64,000 nucleotides of DNA. Source: Trissonchulus latispiculum (lineage: Eukaryota > Nematoda > Enoplea > Enoplida > Ironidae). The stretch is taken from positions 1 through 64,000 of the forward strand of contig JASAND010013430.1 in assembly GCA_030248195.1 (NCBI GenBank), given 5' to 3'. Under the pieces are notes generated by a model that was not told the origin of the DNA, ran no database searches, and saw only the letters and a list, made by a program, of their open reading frames with translations. Of the stretch, positions 17,333 to 27,645 are shown piece by piece. A program made the position numbers and the translations under genes. Each line of letters starts with the position of its first letter. Position 1 is the first letter of the stretch.

Positions 17333-17480
17333 TTGATCGCAGCAGGATTCAATCCAACAAGGTGATCGCAACAGGATCGTCTTCAGCAGCAAGATCGCAA
17401 CAGGATCTGATTCAGCAGCAAGATCTCGACAGGATCTAGTTCAGCAATGAGATCTCAGCAGGATCTGACTCAGCAAGGCG
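17333..17480. repeat. 29-bp tandem repeat, about five copies
   Basis: Units of the form AGATCGCAACAGGATCTGAT plus TCAGCAGCA repeat with substitutions (GATCGCAGCAGG, GATCTCGACAGG, GATCTCAGCAGG). Spacing is 29-30 bp. It ends about 170 bp before the left end of the 17649 element. Confidence 0.75.
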
Positions 17481-17984
17481 GTTCCTAACTAAGTCTGGAT
17501 GAGTACACAGTAATTTATTAACAAACGACAAGGTTAGATATGCTCTGAGAATAATAACGGTAATGACAGCAAAATTATCAAACAGGGGTCACTGGACAAC
17601 TAATATTCACTGCAATTATTAACAGTATATTATCAAGGTACAGGGTACCAGGGTTGCCAACTCTTTTGATAGATTAATACTTTTAAATTGACCGATATTA
17701 GGGGAAGACTGGTTATTAACAATTCGAAGAAGGATTCTTTCTTTCTTCCTTCTTCTCTTACTATAACTAACAGGGACTAAGTTTCACTCTAACTTAACCT
17801 TGGGTTCCTCTTCTTCAGGTATTGATTATAGGGTACTGTCAGGTACAGTGTGTACGCGTGAGTTGTGTATGTGAAGTTATTCTTCCTTATCCGTCTACTC
17901 ACAAAATTAAACTGAACAACAGTTAACAGATGATTAATTAAAGTTAAAGATATAGCACTTCTGTTCCGGGAAGGGGTGAGCGGG

Positions 17985-18030
17985 CTTAGATCTGGTATTA
18001 AAGACTCTCAAGGAATCCCACAGATCTAAG
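17985..18030. other. Hairpin, 10-bp perfect stem
   Basis: CTTAGATCTG (17985-17994) pairs with CAGATCTAAG (18021-18030) across a 26-nt loop. It is the leftmost strong hairpin inside the 17649-23221 element. Confidence 0.7.
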
Positions 18031-18951
18031 GCGGCTATCGGACGGTGGAGAGTACAAACACAGGGGTCGGTCTAGGCGGGGAGTTACCAGGAGATGCCCG
18101 AAATATAATTAGTATAAATTAAAATGATAAGTTTAATAAGTTCTTTTCTTTCGGCTGACTTCGCTGAATCTGGACACGCGCTTCTGAGAGACTGGTTAGG
18201 ATTAGACCTAAGCCAGAGACCGGGGAGCCTGAGCTCCCAGGACGGAGAGAAGTAGAGCAATTGGCAAATTGAACATGATTAATTATTTTTAAGAATAGGT
18301 TTAGGTAAGGCTTTAACAATGTTCAAACACGAGTAGGTTTCAATGATTCCCAACTTGATTCGGTGCCAGCAATGGTCTCTGTCTTAGTTACTAACTCCTG
18401 GTTTCATAAAGTGTTCAGCAATGTACCTTCCAAAAGACGGTTCTGGACTGACAACTGATTCGGATCACACTGATACAATTCTGACCAAAATACTGACTAC
18501 TGGATATGACTACTGACAAGGCGCTTCGGACTGATCATCCACTGATACTAAATTATCCACAGGCAGATCGCTTCTCCGACAGATGAGCTCCTCTGGATCA
18601 CCTGAATCAAATGGGTTAAAACCCATTAGAACAGGACACAAGTGCGGGAATCAAACCCAGCAACTATTACTCACTTTGGATGGCTTTCTGAGATAAAGTT
18701 GGAACTTCGTAAATTTTAAGTAACATTTGGCCAAGACAATTGAAAGTAGCGTGTTTTTTAGGCCAGTTTACAGTTAGGACGGTCTTAGTAGCGCGTTATT
18801 GCTTTGGGCACAAACGGATTTTAACCAAATATCGATTTCTAGGCGATTTTCTGCTATATAGTGCAGAAAATCACAAGTACAACACGGTTCTTCCGCAGAT
18901 ATTTGGTTTACATTAATTAAACGTGAAATGGGAGTTTTGGGCATTTAGTGA

Positions 18952-18974
18952 GCAGGAAAGCACCCGTTTCCTGC
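18952..18974 (+). other. Hairpin A with GCACCCG loop
   Basis: GCAGGAAA pairs perfectly with TTTCCTGC (8 bp), leaving the 7-nt loop GCACCCG (18960-18966). The loop is shared with hairpins B and D and nearly with C, while the stem sequence is unique to this copy. Confidence 0.8.
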
Positions 18975-19378
18975 ACGAAACTGACATTAAGCACAAGACA
19001 TTCGCTTTCTTAAACTTATTACTTTTCTAAAATTCATTAGAAGATGGTTCAAGAAGATTTCTAAGTCGTATCTACAGGTTAACTTTATTATATTTATTAG
19101 CTATCATTTATATAGTTTTTTTTGGATACTTACGTACTATTATTTACAATGTGTGCCATTCGATTCCGTTGTGTAGTTCTAGATGTTGGTTATTAGGCGT
19201 ACTTCAATATTGGTGACCGCAACTGCCAGAGAGTATCTGACGGTATCACAGTTAACTCTTAGAGTTGTAAGTTGACATAAAAAGTTTGAGCAGCGGCCAT
19301 GGTGCTTGTTACAAAACTGCAGAGTGGACCGAGATTGGTTGTTTCATTAACAAGTACAATTGAGGGCAAGCGCTGTTG

Positions 19379-19407
19379 TTCAGTGCTGCTTTTCCTGCAG
19401 CACTGAA
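19379..19407. other. Hairpin, 11-bp perfect stem
   Basis: TTCAGTGCTGC pairs with GCAGCACTGAA around the 7-nt loop TTTTCCT. The stem is perfect and GC-balanced. Confidence 0.75.
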
Positions 19408-19633
19408 CCTTTAGGAAAAGAATTAGCACAGGACCTTTTAACATTCTCGATAGGGACCTGGCATAAAAGTTTGGCGAGTTTTAACCAATATTTTACGGAA
19501 AATTACCAACTAGAACACATTTGACCGTTTGGTTGTCATGAACGCGTGAGGGCACGAATGGCACAGTCCTAACTAATAAGTATTCATACAACCTAGCATA
19601 TTTGCAAACGAACCAGCACGAAGTCCTTATTTG

Positions 19634-19680
19634 CGATTCGTCCGCTCCTTGAGCATAGGACTACCTACGCGGACGAATCG
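19634..19680. other. Hairpin, 12-bp perfect stem
   Basis: CGATTCGTCCGC (19634-19645) pairs with GCGGACGAATCG (19669-19680). The 23-nt loop contains a small inner TCCT/AGGA pairing. Confidence 0.75.
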
Positions 19681-19906
19681 AGGACTACTTAGTAGTTAAA
19701 GCCCATTCTGGGAGTCCCCGTGACTCTGAATTAAGCTCACTACTTGGTTGGCATATAATGCGACACGACAATAGACACCTGCTCCTGCTGGTTGACATTC
19801 ACACGTTCTTTTTGAACATCAATCGGTAGACGGACATTCGGACACTTATTCGCAATCACACAATCTCCTACCTAAAAACGGGAATTCTATTATAGTACCG
19901 GACGCA

Positions 19907-19933
19907 CGAATCCCATGCACCCGATGGGAATCG
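19907..19933 (+). other. Hairpin B with GCACCCG loop
   Basis: CGAATCCCAT pairs with ATGGGAATCG at 9 of 10 positions (one A-A mismatch). It leaves the same 7-nt loop, GCACCCG (19917-19923), as hairpins A and D. Confidence 0.8.
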
Positions 19934-20293
19934 ACATGCCGTTGAGCTTTGGGGCAATCCATCCTGTTAACGCTTTTAGACCCGTCAGGATCCTGTTCTT
20001 TAGATTGATAACACCAATTTTAATAATGACTATAATTTGGGTAATTATTACCGATAGTTGCAATCAATACTTCGAAGTGTTAGATTGATAGCGTTCTGGA
20101 TTATCCCAATTTTGCAATTCACGTAACTAACAGACATTCAGCTAACCCAATTAATGCCCTAATGATGGTCGAGAAACGTGATTTGACTGCTAATTATTGT
20201 TGAACAATAGTTGTTAACGTAAGAATGAGAAATATTAATTTGAAGCTGAGGGTCATTAGTTGGGCAGTTTCTTAACAACATTTATACGAACGT

Positions 20294-20342
20294 GGCAATC
20301 CTCACAACCCCTATCGTACAAGGGGAGTTTCCGTGAGTTGCC
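20294..20342. other. Two-stage hairpin
   Basis: GGCAA-CTCAC-CCCCT on the left pairs in order with AGGGG-GTGAG-TTGCC on the right, with small internal bulges. The apex is about 8 nt. It looks like a structured arm, not chance pairing of one word. Confidence 0.6.
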
Positions 20343-20649
20343 GCTCAGTTAATCAAAACATTCATTCATCAGACACTCGAAACAGCATACGAAACAGACA
20401 TTCAAGATTCATTCAAATCATGCATTTCTGAAACTTGATTGACAAAGCTGAGGAAGCCGGCCATTCCTCTCAAAACTGCTTAATAGTTAAATAATTAAAA
20501 GTAATATCAACTCATAGTTTTAGGATTGATTTAAAATGACCTGTACGATTTTGATACCTAGCAATTTAAAAGCCGACCTAACGCTGAAATTAAGACACAA
20601 TACAGAACTGTTGTTTTAAAACAATGCGTTGCCTTTTATAAAAGTCATG

Positions 20650-20672
20650 GCCGGCAACTCCTAGTTGCCGGC
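20650..20672. other. Hairpin, 10-bp perfect stem
   Basis: GCCGGCAACT pairs with AGTTGCCGGC across a 3-nt CCT loop. A TATAAAAG word lies about 13 bp upstream. Confidence 0.75.
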
Positions 20673-21336
20673 TGTGGGGAGAACATTTCTACTGACTAAC
20701 TTATTAGTGTCAGAGCCGTAATTAAGGGGCTCCCTAGCTCAAAACTCAGAAGTTAGGCCCCACTCAAGATCCCGTTAAATCTACAAAAAGAAACCCCAAA
20801 AGTGACAACTGAAAGGCAGAAAAAGAAAAGGACAATTTTGTCTGTGAAGAGAGTAATTTCTGGTTTGACTAGAAAGACGAAATGTACAACAGAAAAGGCG
20901 ACAGAGGCACGTTTTATCCTCTGTTTAGAAATCATAAACTAATAGCGAAATAAAGGCGTAATGAGAATTAAAATCGGCTCGAAAGCCCGACATGGTATGA
21001 AACAGAAATGGGGCCCAAAGGCCAAACATGCTGCGGGGGGGCGAAACATAAAATTGGCTATAATATTGCGAATACCGAAAAGTTGGGGCTCTGGGGCCCA
21101 AAATAGCGAGAGTGCTGGCCTTCTGGCCGTGGCTTGGATTTTAAGAACGATGGCCATTTGGCCTTAAAACATAAAAAAGGGGCCCATCGGCCAAAATACA
21201 AGCATACACAAAATTGGCCAAAGGGGCCACAATACAAAATCCTAGTTTTTTTATCCTAGATGGCAGTTCTAGGCCGGACATAGAAGGTCCATGTGGCCAC
21301 TCAAGTTGTTAGTGTTCGGGTATTAGCTCAGTTTTC

Positions 21337-21360
21337 CTCTCTGGCCCAAGGGCCAGAGAG
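21337..21360. other. Hairpin, 11-bp perfect stem
   Basis: CTCTCTGGCCC and GGGCCAGAGAG are separated by only AA, making a near-perfect palindrome. Confidence 0.75.
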
Positions 21361-21388
21361 ATCCCTAGATTTTTCTGTAGTTGGGGGT

Positions 21389-21438
21389 GTGTACTGCTAT
21401 ATTCCCATGTCACACCAGTGACACGAGAAGCAGTACAC
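21389..21438. other. Hairpin with nested inner hairpin
   Basis: GTGTACTGCT (21389-21398) pairs with AGCAGTACAC (21429-21438). Its loop itself folds as TGTCAC/GTGACA around ACCA. Confidence 0.7.
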
Positions 21439-21572
21439 GGGGGAAAGAGGGACATTTTAGCGGCCGCTCTCGGCCGTACCTAGACGAACACTGACTAGAA
21501 TTTTGAAAATCGGCGGCCAAGGGACAGCTCGTTGACAGCCGGTAATAAAAGCGGCTTTCTTTAATTTTGAGG

Positions 21573-21600
21573 GAAACTTCTAGAAGTTTCTAGAAGCTTC
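21573..21600. promoter_or_regulatory. Six-unit heat-shock-element-like array
   Basis: Alternating GAA and TTC triplets stand at exact 5-bp spacing: GAA 21573, TTC 21578, GAA 21583, TTC 21588, GAA 21593, TTC 21598. This is the nGAAn inverted-pentamer pattern bound by HSF trimers; three units suffice in known promoters. On the + strand a TATAAAAG word follows near 21737 and CTATATAA near 21851. The array overlaps an 18-bp perfect palindrome, so it could also be another structural palindrome of the hairpin-rich element. Function is inference. Confidence 0.5.
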
Positions 21601-21931
21601 CCATGTTTTGTATGTGAGATCCGGGCTCTTTTCGGCCCGGAGACCAGGTGCGGGGTCAGATTAATGAGGTTTGGGAAATATAGCCCACAACTGGTCCCTT
21701 TTTTGATGGATTTCGGGGTCGAAACTTGGGCGAATTTTATAAAAGTTTTGGGTTTACACGTAAACGCAACCAAAGGGATAGGTGATAAAATCGCGGTCTA
21801 AACTTGCTCAAAAATTAACGAAAAGCTGTGGAATTTAGGCCAACCTGGGCCTATATAACACAAGAGAAATGTTAATAATTTAAATGGAATCGGAAAATTG
21901 GTTTGTTAATATTAAAATTATTTTAATATTC

Positions 21932-21988
21932 CTTTGTTCTCGGCCCCTCACTCTTGAGTCTCGCCTGGACTCTTGGCCGAGAACAAAG
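21932..21988. other. Hairpin, 14-bp perfect stem
   Basis: CTTTGTTCTCGGCC (21932-21945) pairs perfectly with GGCCGAGAACAAAG (21975-21988). The loop contains a further GAGTC/GACTC pairing. This is the longest perfect stem in the element. Confidence 0.8.
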
Positions 21989-22949
21989 CGTGCCGGTCAT
22001 TTGTCTTCGGCAACAATTGTTCCCTGCTACTGGAAACTCCTTGTTTCCAACAAGTCGAGAGCAGGAAAACGACGGCCAAAAAGGAGAATAAAAATGGAAA
22101 AAAGATGAAGAAATATGCACATAGATATTTTTACGTAAGTTCTAACTAACTAAAAATTATATTGGTAACTTCTACGTACTTAACTACCTAGGGTTAATTT
22201 CTTTTCCTTTGATTTAATTTATTTTTGAGGCGACTAGGCCCCCTACGAACCAATAGGATGTAGAAAAGGTGTGTACTAACTCTCCCTTCGAGAGGCAATT
22301 CTCCTGCTGGACTAAAGGCCAGCCCAAAGTTCACGAAAGGGCAACCTTCCAGACAATATGACTGGACTTAACACAAAGGTTACGTAAGTCTTAGTTAAGT
22401 TACACCTAACTTTTTTGGAATACTAAAATTACGGAATGAAGAACATTTTACTAAAACATTTTTGACCATAACTTTCTTAATATTGGGAATTGAGAAATAA
22501 AATTTACATTTTTGGAATCAGCGTCGAATTGCCTTTCGATTAAGCCCAAGTTGTGTTTCCACATAAAATTTTGATTATTACGTAATAATTACCTAATTAA
22601 CGCTAATTAACACTAATTAACATGTTTAACTCATATTAAGACTAACTTAACCTAACTGATTGCTAAAAAATGGGAAATTAAAGCCAAATAATGTCAAACA
22701 TGACTACCTACGTCTAAATACGGTTACCTATGCACTTGTAACTACATATTATTTGCTGATTAAGGATAATTCCACATAGTAACTACCGTATACCAATGAA
22801 CCATCTTCGTATGATTGAATTTGACAGTAAAATTGAGATTATTGTTTGCAAACAGAGGGAAATTACACATTTTTGTGGATGATATTAGGACCTTTTCTTC
22901 GAGTTTTGGGTGGTCGGTAAGAATATGCGAGTTGACTAAGATTGGGTAC

Positions 22950-22976
22950 TAATGACGAGGCACCAGCTCCTCATTA
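22950..22976 (+). other. Hairpin C with GCACCAG loop
   Basis: A 10-bp stem (TAATGACGAG with CTCCTCATTA, one C-C mismatch) closes on the loop GCACCAG (22960-22966). The loop differs from hairpins A, B and D by one base. Confidence 0.75.
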
Positions 22977-23025
22977 AAGTGTGAACTTTTGCAATTATTA
23001 TCTGTTCAGGGATAACAAGGTCCAA

Positions 23026-23048
23026 GTGAAAAGGCACCCGCTTTTCAC
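23026..23048 (+). other. Hairpin D with GCACCCG loop
   Basis: GTGAAAAG pairs perfectly with CTTTTCAC around GCACCCG (23034-23040). It lies 50 bp after hairpin C and about 170 bp from the right end of the element. Confidence 0.8.
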
Positions 23049-23562
23049 AGGGAGGCAATATTAAGGGATTTCCTTCCAAACTACCTAACTGACTAAGATG
23101 TGTATTAATTTATGATGCTGTTCTTCTTGTATTAATAGACCTGACCTTATAAAGCGGATTTAACCAATCTTCCCTTTCATTCCTCTAAGAATTGGTTATA
23201 CTTTAGAGATTGGCAACCCTGTTCTTAATTACACACAATTACGATTACAGCTTGGACGTTCATTCAAGAAACTACGATCATGGCAATCTTTAACTTAGCC
23301 CATTTTCTGAGATCTTTCTTAGCCTTTTCGAGTGATCATTGAGCAAATCCTTCTTTTTGGACCAATTCTTCAAAATCTGATTTTTTATTTGACCAATTTC
23401 ATTACAAGAATGCACTACAAACTGTAATCCTCTTTGGATCATCGATAGCAATAAACCTATACTGAAAACACTAAAACAGTTAAATGGAAATAAAATGGCC
23501 CAAACAATTAATACTTGTGACTTATACTACATTGCAGCATAACACTATCATTTCTGCTTTAA

Positions 23563-23665
<103 letters not shown>

Positions 23666-23789
23666 AACAACGACATGACTAACCATATTCATATACGATA
23701 TGGCAAAGCGTATTTATGAAACGGTGCACCCAAATATACTACATACAGTAAAACCGATATTACAAATATGTTACAGTTTTTAATAGAAA

Positions 23790-24410
23790 ATACTTACTTT
23801 AAAATGGGCAACAAATTGTTTCTTCAAATACTGCTGCTACTATAGCTAATCTAACCTTAAACTATTTTGAGCAAAAATTTATAACCGACACACATAATTC
23901 ACACCTGGCTAAGTTTCTTATCTACATATACAGATACATTGACGATATCACAACCATTAATGACCACAAAGTCTTGGAAAGAAATCAAACTAAAATATAT
24001 CCCCCAGATTTAGAACTAAATAAAGTTAATTCAAGTAATAAAGAAGCTAATGTGCTAGACTTAAACATAAATATCTCTAATGAAACTTTCACTACTAAGA
24101 TGTGTGACAAAAGGGAAGATTTTGATTTTTGTACTTACAAATTTCCCTCCCGCAGACTCTAATATATCCAGTAAAATCATGAAAAATACAATAATGTGTC
24201 AATTAACACGAATCTGTGAAATAAATGACAAATTAATTCATCTCAGAAAAACTATAAAGCTCTATTTGAAACTTGTCTGAATAGAGGACATTCAAAGATT
24301 TTCTTACGCAGCTTCGACAATACACTTAAACAGCAAACATGGATCAAAGAAAAATTCCAACTTACTGATGAAAATAACGTAAAAACACATTATTCACTAA
24401 TCAATTAAGA
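23790..24410 (+). pseudogene. Penelope-like element reverse transcriptase remnant
   Basis: The + strand frames encode pieces of an RT in order. First come IANLTLNYFEQKFI (about 23846-23887) and RYIDDITTIN (about 23931-23960, the YxDD catalytic box). Then follow IYPPDLELNK and ANVLDLNINIS, then CDKREDFDF and a P..SNIS motif (about 24155-24170), the last after a frame change. This order of FRYIDD, YP.ELEL, FLDL.I, YDKRDDF and SNIP is typical of Penelope-like RTs. Stops and frameshifts break it, so it is a dead fragment without an endonuclease domain. The (TA)n tract lies just upstream, and the 24466 foldback follows. Confidence 0.72.
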
Positions 24411-24465
24411 ATATGTAGTATTTATTTGGCTTATTTCAAGATATATTACGCCTTGTGCATACTAC

Positions 24466-25038
24466 CAAGAGTATATAATAGGAAGAGTGGGAAGCTTGGC
24501 CCTTCCTAATGGAAATGGCCTGCGAGATGCTCGGCACATTAAGGCCGAAATCTCGGGGGGGGGGGGGGTACCGCTTAACATTGTTCATCATGTGTTTATA
24601 TGCGTTTGAACTAAAACGCATCTGATTGGCTAATTCCCTACCTTATGTCAAATTTATGTGCATAAGTGGACCCGATGCGATATGCGATAGAACTGAAATG
24701 TATTTGATTGGCTACTTAGCTACTGTAATCCTCATCAGTGCATTTCAGTTCGACTGCATATAAACACACGCTTAACAACGCTAAGCGGTACCCCCCCCCT
24801 GAGATCTCGGGGGGGTCCACTTATACACATAAATTTGACATAAGGTAGGGAATTAGCCAATCAGATGCGTTTTAGTTCAAACGCATATAAACACATGATG
24901 AACAATGGTAAGCGGTACCCCCCCGAGATTAATACGGTAAGCGGTACCCCCCCGGTACCCCTTAATGTGCCGAGCATCTCGCAGGCCATTTCCATTAGGA
25001 AGGGCCAAGCTTCCCACTCTTCCTATTATATACTCTTG
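24466..25038. mobile_element. Foldback MITE, 573 bp, 7-bp TSD
   Basis: Arms of about 200 bp begin CAAGAGTATATAATAGGAAG and are near-identical inverse copies, with G/C-run-containing segments toward the centre. An exact ATACTAC duplication flanks it (24459-24465 and 25039-25045). The two mirrored open frames (24436 minus, 24865 plus) encode the same peptide because they lie in the two arms, and are not genes. The superfamily is not determined. Confidence 0.85.
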
Positions 25039-25369
25039 ATACTACTCACCAGGCTTAGCCTGGAAATACTCTTTACTTAATATACTTACCTGTCTCAGCA
25101 ATGAGACCAGGATCAATGTTTTTTGTTTACATGCAAACACTAAACTACGTGTGAATAGGACCAGGGCAGAAACGCATTTCAATTACATATGCGGGGAAAA
25201 CACCCACCCAGAAAACTTTTGGGAAAGTTGCCAGGAGCATTTCTAAACGTTCCAAATGAAAGAGCGGGTTGTTTTTAGTATAACTGCATCATAATATATT
25301 AGTTTTTCTTGAAAGATTGAGGTCATAGTGACTTGTTTGACTTTTCCTGCGACTTGTTTGACTTTCTCG

Positions 25370-25593
25370 ACTTCAAGGTAGTATGCCTACCTGATTTGAG
25401 TGGTAACATTTTTGAAAGCTGTTGCTATAACGTCTATCTTAACGAACTCAATAGATACCATGAAAGTTTCACTTATCTAGAAGATTTTAGAATCTGGGTA
25501 TCTAAATTAAATTCGCAATTGCTTTTAAAGGGATACTCTAAACGTAATCCTAAATTCTACTTAGGTAAATTTTTGCGTAAGAAACGAAGATAG
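25370..25593 (+). pseudogene. Second Penelope-like RT fragment (thumb region)
   Basis: The open frame reads LPDLSGNIFESCCYNVYLNE, then NRYHESFTYLEDF, then LLLKGYSKRNPKF and KFLRKKRR before a stop. This matches the segment after the SNIP motif in Penelope-like RTs. Because the 23790 remnant also contains its own SNIS motif, this is a second copy and not the continuation of the first. No N-terminal RT motifs precede it. Confidence 0.55.
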
Positions 25594-25638
25594 TACCCCT
25601 ATATCTGGCAGCTACATATCAACTTACTTTGTTTAGGT

Positions 25639-25794
25639 GCATTCATAGTTCCTGACGCAAGCAGACGCGCGTATGTAAGCGTCTGCATGCGTTCGTAAGC
25701 ATGAATTTGTTATAACTGATTTTAAACTGCTAAAACAGCATGTTACAATCCGAGGCGTCGACGCGCGTCTCTATGCGTTCGCAACTATGAATGC
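25639..25794. mobile_element. Short MITE-like repeat with 14-bp TIR
   Basis: GCATTCATAGTTCC at the left and GCAACTATGAATGC at the right are inverted with one mismatch. The next bases also mirror loosely (CGCAAGCAGACGCGCG and CGACGCGCGTC). A diverged copy is at 4060-4205. No TSD was found. Confidence 0.7.
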
Positions 25795-25799
25795 CCCCC

Positions 25800-26010
25800 C
25801 ATAAATTAGACCCCCCTTATCGAAAGCTATGTTTGCACGCTAAAGCTTGAAAACACAACTAGTCAGTTGGTTCAAAGTGTGTCTATTGCGTGCAAACATA
25901 GCGGGCAAATTTCTTTGACAAATTATGGGTGGGAGGATCAGCCGATAGCGCGCATCGGATGTAGCAGCCTTATAATACATAGAGTATGCCGCCTGCTGTC
26001 ATACTCTCTC
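25800..26010. repeat. Dispersed repeat shared with 52630-52850
   Basis: Shared landmarks in the same order and orientation are GCTAAAGCTYRAAAAC, GTGCAWACATAGC-like words, GGRTCAGCCGWTAGCG and CTTATAATACATAGAGTATG. Boundaries are uncertain. Confidence 0.65.
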
Positions 26011-26053
26011 CTGTGGTTCAGGCACCCAGAACCTTTCTTGGGGGCACGTTCCC

Positions 26054-26520
26054 CATAGTTTCCCTGGAACATTGGGTCTCGCGGGGGGGGGGGAATCTTG
26101 GTACTTCGGTGGTCGACCCCCGAAATTTGATGGGGGTAACCCCCGACCGAACCCTCCCCCCCCCAGAATTTGGACCTCAGAAATTTCCAAAAATGGCCAA
26201 AAACTGGAAAATTTTTTGAGTTTTTAAGAAGACCCCTTAGTCTTCAAAAGAAGGCTTGTTTTTAACGTTTTAGGCGTTTTTACACCATTTTAAAGTGATT
26301 CAAAGTCAAAATTTGAGAAAAGTTTTTCAAAAAATGACTATTTTTTAGCCAACTTTTTGGGTCCAAAAATCGCTTGGGGGGGAGGTAGCCGAAGGTTGGG
26401 GGGGGGGGAAGTCAAAAAATCTCCGGGGGGGAATAAGTCAAAAAATCTCGGGGGAAAATTGGCTCAAAATTTGTGGGTGCGGGTGTACCCCCCCAATCCC
26501 CCCCCCCAAAGGAAACTATG
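26054..26520. mobile_element. hAT-like G-run element, 467 bp
   Basis: The ends CATAGTTTCCCTGG and, in complement, CATAGTTTCCTTTG are inverted. Flanks ACGTTCCC (26046) and ACGTCCCC (26521) match at 7 of 8 positions, suiting an aged 8-bp TSD. The interior is G-run and AT-rich without coding sequence. Confidence 0.65.
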
Positions 26521-26598
26521 ACGTCCCCCCTGCCGGGGGGGGGGGGGAAGTCGCGCCGAAGGCACAAAAAATGGCCAAAATTCGGGATTATCTGGCTC

Positions 26599-27548
26599 TG
26601 GCATAGGTGTGTCTGGCGAAAAAATGGGGTGGGGTGGGGGGTTGTAAAAAGTAGGGACGGTGGTCTGGCAAAAAAGGGGGTCGGGGGGGGTCGGAAAAAG
26701 TCGATTTGGGGGGAGGGGTAAGAAAAACGTTCGAGGAGGGTAGGCGAAAAATCGGTTTCTCGTTAAAAACTGAAAAATTTTCTCAATTTTCAGCTATTTT
26801 TGGCGATTTTTAAGGTAATTAGGCGAATTTTAACAATTTTTCGCTAATTTTTTTGAAAATTTTCGAGTTTTTGCTAAATATCTGCAAAAATTCTGGTAGG
26901 GGGTTGAAAATTTTTAGGAGGAGGGTCGGCCGAGGGCCGATTTGCGGGGAGGTGGGGTAGAATAAACTTTTGGCACTTATAAAGAGGGGGGACCAAAGAT
27001 TTTGCCTTCGTCCCCCCACCTTATGGTTCGAAAAATTTGTCTCCGATTTGGATGAGAAGGTGCCCCTAGGCAGCCCCTAGGCATTGGCTTTGGTTTACCT
27101 TGAGAAATCGTTGGGGGAGGGGGTAGCCGAAATCAGGGTGGGGGGGTCAGCCGTTTTGAGGTGGGGTGGGGTCTGGAAAAATCGAATTGGGGGGGGGGGT
27201 AAAAAAATTTTTTGGTCAAAAATTTAGAAAAAATTCGCAAATTTGCTAAAAAAAGCGTTATTTCCAACTAAAAATCAAAAACATTTCTTCATTTTTGCTC
27301 ATTTTTTCGAAAAAACTTGGATTTTTTGCAAAAATTTCGAATTTTTCCAAAAAATTTCGAATTTTTACTAATTTTGAGGCAAAATTTTCAAAATTTTGAG
27401 GGTGGGGTCTGGCAAATTTGGGCGGGTGGGGTCTGGGATTTGGCCATTTGGGGGTGGGGTCTGCCTCCAAAATTTCGAGGGTGGGGTCGGCACTTTTCCA
27501 TTTGGGGGGAGGGGTTCCCCCCCCCCCCCCCCCCCCCAGGTACACCTA
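26599..27548. mobile_element. Probable G-run TIR element
   Basis: GCATAGGTGTGTCTGG at the left faces CCAGGTACACCTATGTA at the right, an imperfect inverted repeat running into G or C homopolymers on both sides. No convincing TSD was found. The segment 26955-27085 matches, inverted, 29450-29545. Confidence 0.5.
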
Positions 27549-27645
27549 TGTATGGGCATAGGTGTAACGGGGATTTGGGTTGGGGGGGGGTCCCCTCCCC
27601 CGGAATTTTGGGGGGGCCCCTTTTTAGACCCCCCTCCCCCACGAC

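Larger units (their letters stand above)
17649..23221. mobile_element. Hairpin-rich 5.6-kb non-coding TIR element (hAT-like ends)
   Basis: The left end CAGGGTTGCCAACTCT and the complement of the right end, CAGGGTTGCCAATCTC, are inverted repeats. Similarity continues to a shared GGGAAGAYTGGTTA about 50 bp inside each end. CAGGGTTGCCAA resembles termini seen in hAT elements, but no 8-bp TSD survives. The longest frames (about 70 codons) match nothing I know. The interior differs from its neighbours in lacking G/C homopolymers, and it contains at least twelve strong hairpins of unrelated stem sequence. Four of these share one loop sequence. It also contains a heat-shock-element-like array and TATA-like motifs. 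It could be a non-autonomous giant MITE, or a retro- or viral-type insertion that merely looks bounded by these repeats. Confidence 0.6.
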
